From NCBI RefSeq assembly GCF_004168365.1, contig NZ_CP035704.1:1488001-1552000 (forward strand): 64,000 nucleotides of DNA, in the 5' to 3' direction. Positions 1 through 10,814 of this stretch are shown in pieces. The position numbers and the translations under genes were made by a program. Every line of letters begins with the position of its first letter. Positions within the stretch are counted from its first letter, which is position 1. Under the pieces are notes generated by a model. The model was not told where the DNA came from and did no database searches. It saw only the letters and a program-made list of their open reading frames with translations. Origin of the DNA: Pseudolysobacter antarcticus (GTDB taxonomy: Bacteria > Pseudomonadota > Gammaproteobacteria > Xanthomonadales > Rhodanobacteraceae).

Positions 1-13
1 GTGCTGCACGGGT

Positions 14-1453
14 CTACGCAGCATGCGCCAGCAAGGTTACGTTTTCCACGCTAGCATCGCCATCAATCACCGGCGCACCAAACCACGCGAGCTGCGTGGC
101 GAATGCCGCTACTTCGCCGATGATCAGCATCGCTGGCGAGCGCACCTGATGCCGCTGTGCGATCAGATCGAGCTGACCGAGACTGCCGCTGATCACACGC
201 TGATCGGGGCGACTGCCGTTTTCGATCAACGCAAACGGTGTATCTGCGCCACGTCCGTGCGCGATGAGTTTTTCGCGCAGCGTTTCGAGCCGCGCCACGC
301 CCATGTAGACCGCGAGGGTTTGTTTTTCCTGCGCGAGCGCGCGCCAGTCCAAAGTATCTAGCGAGCTCTGGCAATGCGCAGTGACGAGTCGCAATGATTG
401 CGCGTGATCGCGATGTGTCAGCGGAATGCCGGCGTACGCCGCGCATGCGGCTGCAGCGGTGATGCCGGGTACGACTTCATAATCGATGTCGTGCGCGTGC
501 AGGTATTCAAGTTCTTCGCCGCCGCGACCGAAGATAAACGAGTCGCCGCCCTTGAGCCGCACGACACGTTTGCCGGCGCGCGCGTGCTCGACGAGAAGTT
601 CGTTGATGCGTCCTTGCGTGGTGTGATGTGTGCCGGATTCTTTGCCGGTTTGGATGCGCTCGGCATCGCGCCGCGCAAGATCGAGCACCTCGCGGCTGAC
701 CAGTCGATCATGCAGAATCACGTCGGCTTCCTGCAGGCATCGCAGCGCGCGAATCGTCAGCAGGCCCGGATCGCCCGGTCCGGCGCCGACCAGCGCGACG
801 CGCCCGATATTGATCGTCGCATCGGCATTTTTCAGTGCGCTATCGAGCAACTGTTCGGCATGCTGATCGCGTCCGGCCGCGACCGCCGTAGCGACCGGAC
901 CGACCAGCAGTGCCTCCCAGAAGCGCCGGCGTTGCGTCACGGTATCGAAGCGCGCGCGCACGGCGACTCGCGCTCGCTCAGCGAGCAGCGCAAGTTTTCC
1001 CACAGAATGATCCAGCAGTATTTCAAAACGTTCGCGCAGCATGCGTGCGAGCACCGGCGCGGCACCGCCGCTGGAGATTGCGATCATGATTGGCGAGCGA
1101 TCGACGATCGCTGGCACGATGAAGTTGCACAGTTGCGGATTGTCGACCACATTGACCAGTATTCCGCGTGCGTGCGCGTCGAGCGAAACCCGACGATTGA
1201 CAGCGCTATCGTTGCTCGCGGCAATCACCAGAACGCGATCATCGAGCCAGCTTGATTGGTAATCACCGGGCAGATATCGCAGTCGCCCTTGCTGTTCGAG
1301 CGCACGCAATTCGGCATTCAACTCGGGCGCGCCGATGCTGACATCCGCGCCGGCGGCGAGCAGCGTTTCGGCCTTGCGCGCAGCCACGCTACCGCCGCCC
1401 ACGACCAGGACGTGGCGTTTTTGCAGGTCGGCGAACAGCGGGTAAAATCTCAT
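14..1453 (-). CDS. cysG: Siroheme synthase CysG
   Basis: Trifunctional enzyme that turns uroporphyrinogen III into siroheme, the prosthetic group of the sulfite reductase encoded by cysI nearby. The N-terminal half is the NAD-dependent dehydrogenase/ferrochelatase module: a Rossmann motif [13 protein letters not shown] near residue 17 and VVDNPQLC, whose Asp104 aligns with the catalytic Asp of Salmonella CysG. The C-terminal half is the SAM uroporphyrinogen methyltransferase, starting with [10 protein letters not shown] at 221. The length of 479 aa is slightly above the usual ~457. The ATG has an AGGA ribosome site 6 nt upstream. It is divergent from cysB, with 215 bp between them. Function is secure by family. 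Confidence 0.97.
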   Translation of the reverse strand: MRFYPLFADLQKRHVLVVGGGSVAARKAETLLAAGADVSIGAPELNAELRALEQQGRLRYLPGDYQSSWLDDRVLVIAASNDSAVNRRVSLDAHARGILVNVVDNPQLCNFIVPAIVDRSPIMIAISSGGAAPVLARMLRERFEILLDHSVGKLALLAERARVAVRARFDTVTQRRRFWEALLVGPVATAVAAGRDQHAEQLLDSALKNADATINIGRVALVGAGPGDPGLLTIRALRCLQEADVILHDRLVSREVLDLARRDAERIQTGKESGTHHTTQGRINELLVEHARAGKRVVRLKGGDSFIFGRGGEELEYLHAHDIDYEVVPGITAAAACAAYAGIPLTHRDHAQSLRLVTAHCQSSLDTLDWRALAQEKQTLAVYMGVARLETLREKLIAHGRGADTPFALIENGSRPDQRVISGSLGQLDLIAQRHQVRSPAMLIIGEVAAFATQLAWFGAPVIDGDASVENVTLLAHAA

Positions 1454-1668
1454 CTCAATCCTGTGCTGAACCCGCGCGTTCAGTGCATGCCGCGGGTAAG
1501 TCGATGCGCGATAGTTTCAATGAGTACACGCTAATCCTCTATGGCGCCAACGAGAAATGACATCTGCATCGCGACTTATGCCGGCAGGTTATGGGTACTG
1601 TCAAAATCGTTTGGACGTCTATACGTCCCGGGTTGGACGGCATCCGGGGCATCAGCTAGGATGCCGAC
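1454..1668. promoter_or_regulatory. cysG/cysB divergent control region
   Basis: This 215-bp gap must hold the promoters of both genes. The only strong sequence feature is the palindrome at 1613-1628, described separately. I could not assign confident -35/-10 pairs. Confidence 0.5.
1613..1628 (+). promoter_or_regulatory. Candidate sulfur-regulon operator upstream of cysB
   Basis: GGACGTCTATACGTCC is a perfect 6-4-6 inverted repeat lying 40 bp before the cysB ATG. It can also be read as two abutting 8-mers close to AGACGTCT, the known MetJ box. Fourteen of its 16 bases recur directly in front of cysJ, and a third, weaker relative sits between cysB and cysH. The binding protein is unknown: CysB autoregulation or a MetJ-type repressor are the obvious options. 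Confidence 0.5.
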
Positions 1669-2664
1669 ATGACACTCAATCAACTTCGATTTTTCGTGGC
1701 GATTGCCGATTCCGGCCTGAACATTACGCTTGCGGCCGAACGCGTGCACGCCACCCAGCCGGGCCTTTCCAAGCAGCTCAAGCAACTAGAAGACGAGCTC
1801 GGTTTTGCGTTGTTCACGCGCAAGGGCAAAAGCCTCAACAGCATTACCCAGACCGGTGAGGATGTGCTGACGCGGGCGCGCGTGATTCTCGAAGAGGCGC
1901 GCAATATCCGCGCGCTGGCAGCGAATCTGCGCAACGAAGCCGAAGGCGCCTTGCGCATCGCCACCGTGCATACCCAGGCGCGATTTGTACTGCCTCATAT
2001 CATCGCCGAATTGCGCCGGCGTTATCCGGGCGTAAGCATGCATCTCGATCCGGGCAGTCAGGATGAGATTCTCGAACGCCTGCGCGCTGGTTCGGTCGAT
2101 GTCGCGGTTTTCAGCAGCTCCGGCAGTACGCCGGCCGGCGTGTTTGCACTGGCGGCTTATCGCTGGGATCGCGTCGTGGTCGTACCGCGTGCGCATGCGC
2201 TGGCCAAGCTCGATCGTGCGCTCACGCTGGTCGATATCGCCGCGTTTCCGCTGGTCAGTTACGAATCGTCATTAAATCCGGATTCGTCGTTGCCACGCGC
2301 ATTTTCTGCTGCAGGCCTGGCACCGCAGCTCGCGTTTACCGCGCGCGACGCCGATCTGATCAAGACCTATGTACGTGCGGGACTCGGTGTCGGCATTCTC
2401 GCGAGCATGGCGATCGAGCCAGTCGATCATGCCGACCTTGCGGTGTTGTCTGCTGCCGGTTTGTTCGAGCGCTGCACGACGTGGATTGCGCTGCGGCGCG
2501 AGAGTGTGGTCAAGCGTTATCTGCTCGAATTCATCGCGCTGTTTGCGCCACATCTCGGTGCGACCACGGTGCGCGATGCGCTGGTGGACGATGCGGTTGC
2601 ACAAAGCATCGTGGCGCCGTTGTGGGGTGAAAACGCATCGCCAAAAGCCGCGGCAAAAGTCTGA
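1669..2664 (+). CDS. cysB: LysR-family sulfur regulator CysB
   Basis: Transcriptional regulator of cysteine biosynthesis. The N-terminal winged helix-turn-helix (residues 1-60, with QPGLSKQLKQLEDELG) is typical of LysR proteins. The rest is the two-lobed effector domain, which in CysB binds N-acetylserine. The opening NQLRFFVAIADSGLNITLAAERVHATQPG strongly resembles the CysB/Cbl subgroup, and the neighbours are cysG and cysJIH, so the assignment is firm. The ATG at 1669 has AGG 9 nt upstream. The length of 331 aa is near the family norm (~324). The stop codon lies inside the stem of an intrinsic terminator. Confidence 0.93.
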   Translation: MTLNQLRFFVAIADSGLNITLAAERVHATQPGLSKQLKQLEDELGFALFTRKGKSLNSITQTGEDVLTRARVILEEARNIRALAANLRNEAEGALRIATVHTQARFVLPHIIAELRRRYPGVSMHLDPGSQDEILERLRAGSVDVAVFSSSGSTPAGVFALAAYRWDRVVVVPRAHALAKLDRALTLVDIAAFPLVSYESSLNPDSSLPRAFSAAGLAPQLAFTARDADLIKTYVRAGLGVGILASMAIEPVDHADLAVLSAAGLFERCTTWIALRRESVVKRYLLEFIALFAPHLGATTVRDALVDDAVAQSIVAPLWGENASPKAAAKV

Positions 2665-2682
2665 CTTTCGCCGCGGTTTTTT
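2647..2682 (+). terminator. Rho-independent terminator of cysB
   Basis: Arms CCGCGGCAAAAGTC (2648-2661) and GACTTTCGCCGCGG (2663-2676) pair with one mismatch, followed by TTTTTT (2677-2682). The stem starts inside the last cysB codons. It could also act in reverse for the convergent cysH. Confidence 0.85.
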
Positions 2683-2706
2683 CAGACGAAACCGTAAATT
2701 TCAAAT

Positions 2707-2722
2707 AGACGTCTTTACGGCT
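2707..2722. promoter_or_regulatory. Third, degenerate copy of the cys palindrome
   Basis: AGACGTCTTTACGGCT contains a perfect AGACGTCT and follows the layout of the sites at cysB and cysJ. It lies at the convergent cysB/cysH junction and touches the cysH stop codon, an odd place for an operator, so it may be a weak auxiliary site or coincidence. Confidence 0.3.
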
Positions 2723-3446
2723 ATCCTTCCAGACCGTGAATGCCGCATTCGCGACGCAAGCCGAAAAAGCGTGTGTCTTCCTCGCGCATGCCGGGTTCCC
2801 ACGGACGCGTGGTGTGCGTGTCGCCGATCGAGATGTAGCCCGATTCCCACAAAGGGTGATACGGCAAGTCGTGCTGTTTCAGGTATTGCCAGATATCGCG
2901 ATCGGTCCAGTCCACCAGCGGATGCACTTTCCAACGATCATCGCGCAACTCGAGTACATCCAGTTGCTGCCGGGTCTTGCTCTGGGCGCGGCGCAGTCCG
3001 GCAATCCACGTGCGCGCGCCGAGTTCGGTCAAAGCGCGGCGCATCGGTTCGACCTTGCGCAGACGGTTGTAATGTTCGATGCCTTCTTCGCCTTTTTCCC
3101 AGAGCCGACCGAAACGCGCTTCCATCCATGCGATGCTCAGGCTGCCGCGATAGACCTTCAGATTGAGCTTGAGGCGTTCGGTGAGTTGGTCGGCAAACTG
3201 ATAGGTTTGCGGAAACAGATAACCGGTATCGATTAGCACCACGGGAATATTCGGCTGTTGCTGCGTGACCAGATGCAACGCCACCGCGGATTGCGCGCCG
3301 AAGCTCGACGATACGGCGTAATTGCCGGGCAGATTTTCCAGCGCCCAAGCGACGCGATCTTCGGCGTCGAGCTTTTCCAGCGCGGCATTCAATTCGGCTC
3401 GCGCGCGCAAATCATCGGCGGCGCTGACCAGATCGGGAACGTTCAT
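2721..3446 (-). CDS. cysH: Phosphoadenylyl-sulfate reductase CysH
   Basis: Reduces PAPS to sulfite with thioredoxin electrons, the step that feeds CysJI. It has the ATP-PPase-like fold with SSFGAQSAV near residue 47, [13 protein letters not shown] and the catalytic ECGIH near the C-terminus. The paired cysteines that bind the Fe-S cluster in APS reductases are absent, so PAPS is the expected substrate. The length of 241 aa fits. Its ATG overlaps the cysI stop by 4 nt (ATGA), so translation is coupled. It is the last gene of cysJIH. Confidence 0.96.
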   Translation of the reverse strand: MNVPDLVSAADDLRARAELNAALEKLDAEDRVAWALENLPGNYAVSSSFGAQSAVALHLVTQQQPNIPVVLIDTGYLFPQTYQFADQLTERLKLNLKVYRGSLSIAWMEARFGRLWEKGEEGIEHYNRLRKVEPMRRALTELGARTWIAGLRRAQSKTRQQLDVLELRDDRWKVHPLVDWTDRDIWQYLKQHDLPYHPLWESGYISIGDTHTTRPWEPGMREEDTRFFGLRRECGIHGLEG

Positions 3447-5164
3447 GTTGTTGTTATCTCCACGGCAATTCGCAGGGCAGGGCGCGGCGCGGCGATCACG
3501 CCGGCGCGCAATAAAAAATCACCAAAACCTTCGACGTTTTCGCGTTCGCCGGCGTAGCGTGCAAACAGCGGATCGAGCACGTTGAGGATTTCGTTTTCGT
3601 CGATATTTTCGCGATACATCTGGTTCAAGCGCTGGCCGCGTGCATCGGCGCCGAGCATGAGGTTGTAACGCCCCGGCGCTTTGCCGACGAGGCCAATCTC
3701 GGCCAGATACGGGCGTGCGCAACCGTTCGGGCAACCGGTAATACGCAGGCGGATATCGGCTTCGCGCAAGCCATGGGTATCGAGTTGTGCTTCGAGTTTG
3801 GTCACGAGTTCGGGCAGGTAGCGTTCGGCTTCGGCCATCGCCAGCGCGCACGTCGGTAAGGCGACACACGCCAGCGCATTCAGGCGCAGCGGCGTGGCTT
3901 GGCGATAGCCGTCGAGGCCGTGTTCTGCGAGCAAGGCTTCGATGTTGTTGCGTTCGTTTTCGGCGATACCGGCGATGATCAGATTCTGGTTCGCCGTCAG
4001 GCGAAAATCACCGTGATGAATCTGCGCGATGGCGTTCAATCCGGTCAGCCACGCCTGGCCGGGTTTGTCGGCGATGCGTCCGGCTTCGATGCGCAGAGTG
4101 AGATGCCAGCGCCCGTCGTGGCCTTGCACCCAGCCGAAGCGATCGCCGCTGTGGACGAATTCGAAATCGCGTGCTGGCGCTAACGCGAAACCCAGACGTT
4201 GTTCGAGTTCGCTGCGGAACCATTCGATGCCGCGATCCTCGATCGTGTATTTCAACCGCGCGTGTTTGCGCAGTGTGCGATCACCGAAATCGCGCTGCAC
4301 CTTGACCACGGTTTCGGCCACGTGCAGCAACTGTTCGGGCGAGATAAAACCGATCAGATCGGCCAGCCGTGGGAACGTTGCTGCATCGCCGTGGGTTGCG
4401 CCCATGCCGCCGCCGACCGTGACATTGAATCCGCTCAGCGCGCCGTTCTCGATGATCGCGATGAAGCCCAGATCGTGCGCGTAAACATCGACGTCGTTGT
4501 ACGGCGGCACCGCGATTGCGGCCTTGAACTTGCGCGGCAGATAGGTATCGCCATAGATCGGTTCGACCTCGATACTGCCGGCGACCTTTTCGCCGTCGAG
4601 CCAGATTTCGTGGTACGCGCGGGTTTTTGGCAACAGGTGCTCCGACAGTTTTACCGCCCAGTCGTACACCTCGGCATGCAGTTGCGTCTCGACCGGATTG
4701 GCATTGGCGAGCACGTTGCGATTGACGTCGCCGCACGCGGCGATGGTGTCGATCAACCTCGCATTCATCGCCGCGATCGTGGTTTTGAGATGACGCTTGA
4801 TCACGCCATGCACCTGAAACGCTTGGCGCGTGGTCAGGCGCAACGTGCCATTCGCATAGGTGCGCGCGATTGCATCCAGCGCCAGCCATTGTTGTGGCGT
4901 GCAGACGCCGCCGGGCAGGCGCGTGCGGATCATGAAACTGTAGGCCGGTTCGAGTTTCTGCGCGCGACGTTCCTCGCGAATATCACGATCGTCCTGCTGA
5001 TAACTGCCGTGAAACTTGATCAGCTGGGTATCGTCATCGGCAATCGCGCCGGTGACCGGATCGGCCAGACTTTCGACCAGCGAGCCGCGCAGATGACGAC
5101 TTTTGCTTTTGATGATTTCGACGGCAGACAGCGGTGCAGGCGACGGTGTTTCGGGTGTGCTCAT
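3443..5164 (-). CDS. cysI: Sulfite reductase hemoprotein subunit CysI
   Basis: Beta subunit of NADPH-sulfite reductase; it carries siroheme and a 4Fe-4S cluster and reduces sulfite to sulfide. The cluster ligands are visible as CVALPTC and, further on, [16 protein letters not shown] start further upstream at 5218 is open but would run into cysJ. I chose ATG 5164 (MSTPETPSP), which has GAGAG just upstream and begins 7 nt after the cysJ stop, giving about 573 aa as in other CysI. CysJ is upstream and cysH overlaps downstream by 4 nt. Confidence 0.96.
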   Translation of the reverse strand: MSTPETPSPAPLSAVEIIKSKSRHLRGSLVESLADPVTGAIADDDTQLIKFHGSYQQDDRDIREERRAQKLEPAYSFMIRTRLPGGVCTPQQWLALDAIARTYANGTLRLTTRQAFQVHGVIKRHLKTTIAAMNARLIDTIAACGDVNRNVLANANPVETQLHAEVYDWAVKLSEHLLPKTRAYHEIWLDGEKVAGSIEVEPIYGDTYLPRKFKAAIAVPPYNDVDVYAHDLGFIAIIENGALSGFNVTVGGGMGATHGDAATFPRLADLIGFISPEQLLHVAETVVKVQRDFGDRTLRKHARLKYTIEDRGIEWFRSELEQRLGFALAPARDFEFVHSGDRFGWVQGHDGRWHLTLRIEAGRIADKPGQAWLTGLNAIAQIHHGDFRLTANQNLIIAGIAENERNNIEALLAEHGLDGYRQATPLRLNALACVALPTCALAMAEAERYLPELVTKLEAQLDTHGLREADIRLRITGCPNGCARPYLAEIGLVGKAPGRYNLMLGADARGQRLNQMYRENIDENEILNVLDPLFARYAGERENVEGFGDFLLRAGVIAAPRPALRIAVEITTT

Positions 5165-5171
5165 TGCGCTC

Positions 5172-6980
5172 TCAATACACGTCGCGGGCGTAGCGGTTTT
5201 GCTGCGACAGGCGCGCAAGATAGTCGTCGGCGTCTTCGCTCGATTTGCCGCCGTGTTCGATCACGATCTCACGCAAAGCCGTGTGCACGTCGGGCGCCAT
5301 GCGCGTAGCGTCGCCGCACACATACAGATGCGCGCCGTTTTCGAGCCAGTCCCAGACCTCGCGACCTTGCTCGCGCAGGCGTTGCTGCACGTAGATTTTC
5401 TGCGCCTGATCACGCGAGAAAGCGAGGTCGAGTCGATGCAGTTGGCCTTTCTTCAATGCTTCCTGCCATTCGAGCTGATACAGGAATTGACTCGCGAAAT
5501 GTTGCTCGCCGAAGAACAGCCAGTTGCGGCCGCTGGCATTGATCGCGGTGCGTTCCTGCACGAACGCGCGGAACGGCGCGATACCCGTGCCGGGGCCGAT
5601 CATGAGGATGTCGCGGCTCGCATCCACAGGCAGGCGAAAGCGCTCGTTGGCTTCGACATAAACCGGCGCACGGCCATCCTCATCGAGCGTCGCGAGAAAA
5701 TTCGATGCCGCACCGACATGCCGACTGCCGAACGCCTGATAGTCGATCGTGCCCAAGGTCAGATGTACTTCATCGCCGACCAGTTTCTGGCTCGACGCGA
5801 TCGAGTACAGGCGCGGTGTGAGGCGGCGCAAACTCGCGATGAGTTCCTCGCCGCTCCACAACGCCGGCCATTGGCGCAGCACGTCGATCACTTGGTAATC
5901 GCGCAGCAACGGTGCGAGTTCGTCTCGCGACGCCGGTGCCAGCAGGCGATTCAGCTCGCTGCTGCCCGCATGTGCGGCGTGGGTTGCGAGAAACGGACGC
6001 GCGAGTCGCGTGATCTCGCGTTCGCCACTAAGCCAGCGTGCCAGCGGCAGCCGCCGGCCTTCGAATTCAACCTCGCTGGCGCCATCGAGTTTCAGTGTCT
6101 GCAGCAATTCGTTGACAAGCTGCGGCGGATTCTGCGGCCATACGCCCAGCGCATCGCCGGGTGAATAAGTCAGGCCGGAATCGGCCAGCGACAACTCGAT
6201 ATGGCGCACGTCTTTTTGCGCGTCCCGCCCGGTGATGCGCTGGCTTGCAAGTACTTCGGCACGGAATGGATTGTCGCGACCAAACACCGCTGTGCCGGTG
6301 ACGCTGCGCAGGGTCTTGATGCTGGCGACGGCGGCGACCGGCTTGAGTTGTTCGCGCGCCGAGTTCAGCGCACGAATCAGCCACGGTTTGCCATCGCGCT
6401 CGAAATCCAGATCACAATCGACGCGCGGCAATGCACGTGTCGCACCGAGTGCGGCGAGACGTTCGTCGAGCAGGCGACCGGTCTCGCAGAATTTCGGATA
6501 ACTCGAATCACCAAGCGCGAGCACGGCAAAGCTCAGCTGCTTGAGTTCCGGCGCACGTTTCGACAGCAGGTGTTCGACCAAGCTGCGCGCGTCATCGGGC
6601 GGATCGCCGTCGCCTTGCGTGCTGATGATGAGGTACAGCAGGCGTTCGTTCTTGAGTTCGCGCAGCGGATATTCGCCCGCGCGCAGCAAGCGCACACCGA
6701 GTCCGCTGGCTTCCGCTTCGCGTTTGAGCTGCTCGGCCAGATGCCGGCTGTTGCCGGTCTGCGAACCGTAGACGATGCTCAAGATCGGCGCATTCTGCGC
6801 AGCAGCGGCGGGTGTCGGCAGCACATGCAGTTCGGCCGGGCGGCGCACGGCGAGGCCAGCGGCGTAACCGGACAACCAATGCAGCGCCGCAGTATCAAGG
6901 CCATCGAGCAGCGAGGTCAGCATGCTCGATTTCTCTTCCGAGAGCGGCAGTAGCGCGTGAATAGCAGGGGTCAAACTCAT
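5172..6980 (-). CDS. cysJ: Sulfite reductase flavoprotein subunit CysJ
   Basis: Alpha subunit of NADPH-sulfite reductase; it takes electrons from NADPH through FAD and FMN to CysI. Domain order: flavodoxin (YGSQTGN at about 71-77), FAD-binding region with [13 protein letters not shown]-binding region with [12 protein letters not shown], and the family C-terminus ending in RDVY. I chose ATG 6980 ([12 protein letters not shown]); an in-frame TTG at 6998 would put the palindromic operator inside the gene. No Shine-Dalgarno sequence precedes the ATG because the operator abuts it. The protein is 602 aa and the first gene of cysJIH. Confidence 0.95.
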   Translation of the reverse strand: MSLTPAIHALLPLSEEKSSMLTSLLDGLDTAALHWLSGYAAGLAVRRPAELHVLPTPAAAAQNAPILSIVYGSQTGNSRHLAEQLKREAEASGLGVRLLRAGEYPLRELKNERLLYLIISTQGDGDPPDDARSLVEHLLSKRAPELKQLSFAVLALGDSSYPKFCETGRLLDERLAALGATRALPRVDCDLDFERDGKPWLIRALNSAREQLKPVAAVASIKTLRSVTGTAVFGRDNPFRAEVLASQRITGRDAQKDVRHIELSLADSGLTYSPGDALGVWPQNPPQLVNELLQTLKLDGASEVEFEGRRLPLARWLSGEREITRLARPFLATHAAHAGSSELNRLLAPASRDELAPLLRDYQVIDVLRQWPALWSGEELIASLRRLTPRLYSIASSQKLVGDEVHLTLGTIDYQAFGSRHVGAASNFLATLDEDGRAPVYVEANERFRLPVDASRDILMIGPGTGIAPFRAFVQERTAINASGRNWLFFGEQHFASQFLYQLEWQEALKKGQLHRLDLAFSRDQAQKIYVQQRLREQGREVWDWLENGAHLYVCGDATRMAPDVHTALREIVIEHGGKSSEDADDYLARLSQQNRYARDVY

Positions 6981-6996
6981 GGCCGTATAGACGTCC
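6981..6996 (-). promoter_or_regulatory. Candidate operator abutting the cysJ start codon
   Basis: On the minus strand this reads GGACGTCTATACGGCC, matching the cysB-upstream palindrome at 14 of 16 positions; including flanks, TTTGGACGTCTATACG is shared exactly. It ends directly at the cysJ ATG. A factor bound here would cover the translation start and probably the transcription start. Confidence 0.5.
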
Positions 6997-7109
6997 AAAA
7001 ACTGAGGATGACGAATTTTGCTCGCGCGCGCGCAGCGCCGGAAACAATATGTTGTTATGCGCTTATGCCGTGGAGAGATGAGCCGCTGGCGACACGATGA
7101 GCCGGAGAG

Positions 7110-7127
7110 GCCGCAGCGAGCTGCGGC
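7110..7127 (-). terminator. Hairpin just downstream of the MFS gene
   Basis: GCCGCAGC (7110-7117) and GCTGCGGC (7120-7127) form a perfect 8-bp stem with a 2-nt loop directly after the stop of the minus-strand MFS gene. No T-tract follows, so it is a terminator-like or 3'-end stabilising hairpin. Confidence 0.45.
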
Positions 7128-7128
7128 T

Positions 7129-8355
7129 TCAGGTTTTGCGTAGAGTCAGCCACGCAGCGGTCAACGCACCGGCCACCAATAACGCGGCCAGCACAAACGG
7201 TGCGCCGGGGAAATGCAGCACGCCGTTTTCGCGGATCGCCACGGCAAATGTCTGCGTGAACAGCAGCGGCCCGGTCATGCCGGCGACGCCCATCAGGCTG
7301 GCCTGTGCGCCTTGCAACTGGCCTTGCTCGGTCGGTTCGACATGGCGTGTCATGAGGCCTTGCAGTGCCGGCCCGCACAGGCCCCACATCGCCAGCAGCG
7401 GCAAGCCGATCATAAATACCAGGCTGTTCGGTGCGATACCGTACAGCGCAAATCCCATCGCGCCGAATGCCAGGCCGACGTATAGCGTCTGACGTTCGCC
7501 GAGGCGCTTCACCACCGGCCCGACCAGCAACGCTGACACGACCATCGAAGCCAATCCGATCGCTGCGAGAAACAGCCCGGTGGTTGCGCTGTTCCACGCA
7601 AAACGATATTCGGTATTCAACACAAAAACGCTCGGCAATGACTCGTGCGCGATGCGCTGCAGGAAACCCGACACGGCGAGACCAAGCAGCAACGGATGGC
7701 GACGCAGAAACGCCATCGCCCCGATCGGATTGGCGCTGCGCCAATGAAACCGCGCGCGATTTTCGCGCGGCAGCGATTCCGGCAGGACGAAAAATCCGTA
7801 GGCGGCGTTCGCCAGACTCAAACCTGCCGCAACCCAGAACGGCAGGCGCAGATCGATCCCGCCGAGCACGCCGCCGAGCGCCGGGCCGATCACAAATCCC
7901 AGGCCGAAAGCTGCACCGAGCAGACCAAATTTTGCCGCGCGCTGCTCTGGCGGCGTGACGTCGGCGATATACGCGCCGGCGGTGGAGTAGGTAGCCGCGG
8001 TGATACCGGAGATCAGGCGCCCGACAAACAACCACCACAACGACGGCGCCATCGCCATGAACAGATAATCCAGACCCATGCCGAGGTTCGATAACACGAT
8101 GACCGGGCGGCGTCCGAAATGATCCGACAATGAGCCCAACACTGGCGAGAAGAAAAACTGCATCGCTGCCCACGCAAAACCGAATATTCCGACCACGACG
8201 CTCGCTTGCGCGACATTGCCGCCGCTGAATTCGGTCACGAGTTTCGGCAGTACCGGCACCATCACGCCGAGCGCCAGCATGTCGAGCGCGACGGTGATGA
8301 AGACGAAGATGAACGCAGCGGAGCGCGGATTCGGCGGAGCGGGAATGGTGTTCAT
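7129..8355 (-). CDS. TCR/Tet-type MFS transporter
   Basis: Inner-membrane proton-coupled exporter of the 12-TM drug:H+ antiporter class, closest in style to TetA-like proteins. The MFS motif A is clear: [11 protein letters not shown] at about 74-84, between TM2 and TM3. [21 protein letters not shown] is a TM4-loop pattern seen in the Tet subgroup, and [12 protein letters not shown] a TM5 antiporter motif. The length of 408 aa is normal. Substrate cannot be read from sequence; tetracycline resistance should not be assumed. It stands alone between cysJ and a VOC gene on the same strand, with 53 bp to the latter. Confidence 0.88.
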   Translation of the reverse strand: MNTIPAPPNPRSAAFIFVFITVALDMLALGVMVPVLPKLVTEFSGGNVAQASVVVGIFGFAWAAMQFFFSPVLGSLSDHFGRRPVIVLSNLGMGLDYLFMAMAPSLWWLFVGRLISGITAATYSTAGAYIADVTPPEQRAAKFGLLGAAFGLGFVIGPALGGVLGGIDLRLPFWVAAGLSLANAAYGFFVLPESLPRENRARFHWRSANPIGAMAFLRRHPLLLGLAVSGFLQRIAHESLPSVFVLNTEYRFAWNSATTGLFLAAIGLASMVVSALLVGPVVKRLGERQTLYVGLAFGAMGFALYGIAPNSLVFMIGLPLLAMWGLCGPALQGLMTRHVEPTEQGQLQGAQASLMGVAGMTGPLLFTQTFAVAIRENGVLHFPGAPFVLAALLVAGALTAAWLTLRKT

Positions 8356-8408
8356 CGGATGGCCGCAGGAGAGAAGTCGATCAGTGCATGGGCGTGCCGA
8401 AGTTCGTG

Positions 8409-8792
8409 TCAGCTGGCATGAAATACCACTTCGATATTGTGTCCATCGGGATCGAGCACAAACGCGGCGTAATAGCCGGCGTGGTAATGCGCGCGCGTTC
8501 CGGGTGCGCCGTTGTCGCGGCCGCCAGCCTTGATCGCTGCTGTGTAAAACGCATCGACCATGGCCTGACTGCTAGCGCGAAACGCAACATGCACTCGTGG
8601 ATAATTCGGCTCGGCGCCGTGCAACCAGAACTCCGGTTTCGGCGCTTCGCCAAAACCTGCGACGTCATCGCCGCCGGTCAGCGCGGCGGGAAATTCCTTG
8701 AGCAGCGCAAAGCCGATCGGCGCCAGGGCGGCAGCGTAAAATTTCTTGCTCAGGGCGAAGTCGCTGACGCGCACGCCGGTATGGTCGATCAT
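8409..8792 (-). CDS. VOC (glyoxalase/bleomycin-resistance fold) protein
   Basis: Small metalloprotein-fold enzyme of about 127 aa with paired beta-alpha-beta modules: MIDHTGVRVSDFALSKKFY at the start and AFVLDPDGHNIEVVFH at the end, both hallmark vicinal-oxygen-chelate segments. Candidate metal ligands are His4 and the glutamate of the NIEVV strand. ATG 8792 has AGGAG 7 nt upstream; the open frame extends further but lacks signal. The family includes glyoxalases, dioxygenases and resistance proteins, so the reaction is unknown. Confidence 0.85.
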   Translation of the reverse strand: MIDHTGVRVSDFALSKKFYAAALAPIGFALLKEFPAALTGGDDVAGFGEAPKPEFWLHGAEPNYPRVHVAFRASSQAMVDAFYTAAIKAGGRDNGAPGTRAHYHAGYYAAFVLDPDGHNIEVVFHAS

Positions 8793-8820
8793 GGATTTTC
8801 TCCTGCAGAAAATAGAAACG

Positions 8821-8834
8821 CCGCGAGCTTGCGG
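8821..8834 (-). terminator. Short hairpin after asnS
   Basis: The minus strand reads CCGCAAGCTCGCGG, a 4-bp stem with a 6-nt loop, followed by a pyrimidine-rich stretch with two T runs. A weak candidate terminator for asnS. Confidence 0.3.
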
Positions 8835-8845
8835 ATTTGTATTTG

Positions 8846-10246
<1,401 letters not shown>

Positions 10247-10435
10247 CTCGAAACTCCCGCTGGACTGCATCAATGAAAGGGTGCAAATGATAGCGGAAGA
10301 TGCTGCGCCAAGGCAGCGTCGGCACGGTCGCTGCAGCAATAAACAGATGCATCCTCAAGACGACGCTTGAACTCGGCAGCGGCGACGCCATCTCGATGGC
10401 ACGGCGCGAGATCGATACGTCGGTGCTAGAATCGC

Positions 10436-10441
10436 GATCAG
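10436..10441 (+). promoter_or_regulatory. Probable -10 element for the iscA-type gene
   Basis: TAGAAT within GCTAGAAT lies 16 bp before the ATG at 10458. The same GCTAGAAT string is found before the genes at 17776 and 43384. No good -35 is visible. Confidence 0.4.
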
Positions 10442-10457
10442 CCAAAGGCAAAAACGC

Positions 10458-10784
10458 ATGTCAATTCAAATTACCACCGCGGCGCGCGAGCGCATGCAGA
10501 ACTTCCTCGCTAGCCAGAGCACGGCGCGCGCGGTGCGATTCGGCGTGCGCAAAACCGGGTGTTCGGGTTTTGCCTACACCGTCGATCTGACCGACAGCAT
10601 CGCCGAGAATGATCATGTGTTCGAACAGGACGGCGTCACCGTCGTGGTCGATGCGAAAAGCCTGCCGCTGGTGGATGGCACCGAGATCGATTTTGCGCGC
10701 CAGGGTTTGAATTCGATGTTCGTTTTCCACAATCCCAATGTGGTCGGCGAATGCGGTTGCGGCGAGAGTTTTTCGGTTGGCTAG
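10458..10784 (+). CDS. iscA: IscA-type Fe-S cluster assembly protein
   Basis: A-type carrier that binds iron or an Fe-S cluster and delivers it to client proteins. All three ligand cysteines are in place: Cys35 in TGCSGF, and Cys99 and Cys101 in GECGCGES. That spacing and the overall sequence match E. coli IscA more closely than ErpA or SufA. The length of 108 aa is standard. It is not in an isc or suf operon here but stands between asnS and a membrane protein, so a general HesB/ErpA-like role is also possible. Confidence 0.85.
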   Translation: MSIQITTAARERMQNFLASQSTARAVRFGVRKTGCSGFAYTVDLTDSIAENDHVFEQDGVTVVVDAKSLPLVDGTEIDFARQGLNSMFVFHNPNVVGECGCGESFSVG

Positions 10785-10814
10785 GTGGGTGATCGTTTGC
10801 CGTGAGATGCGGGC

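Noticed and set aside
398-1255. Long plus-strand open frame opposite cysG
   Set aside because: It is antisense to a clear cysG and has no recognisable domain, signal or ribosome site; GC-rich codons create such shadows throughout the window.
7043-7056. AACAATATGTTGTT palindrome upstream of cysJ as an operator
   Set aside because: It is AT-rich and short, is not repeated at other cys genes, and lies about 65 bp from the start; chance is likely.
7129-8355. MFS gene as a tetracycline-resistance determinant
   Set aside because: The Tet-like subgroup includes many chromosomal exporters of other compounds, and there is no tetR-like neighbour.
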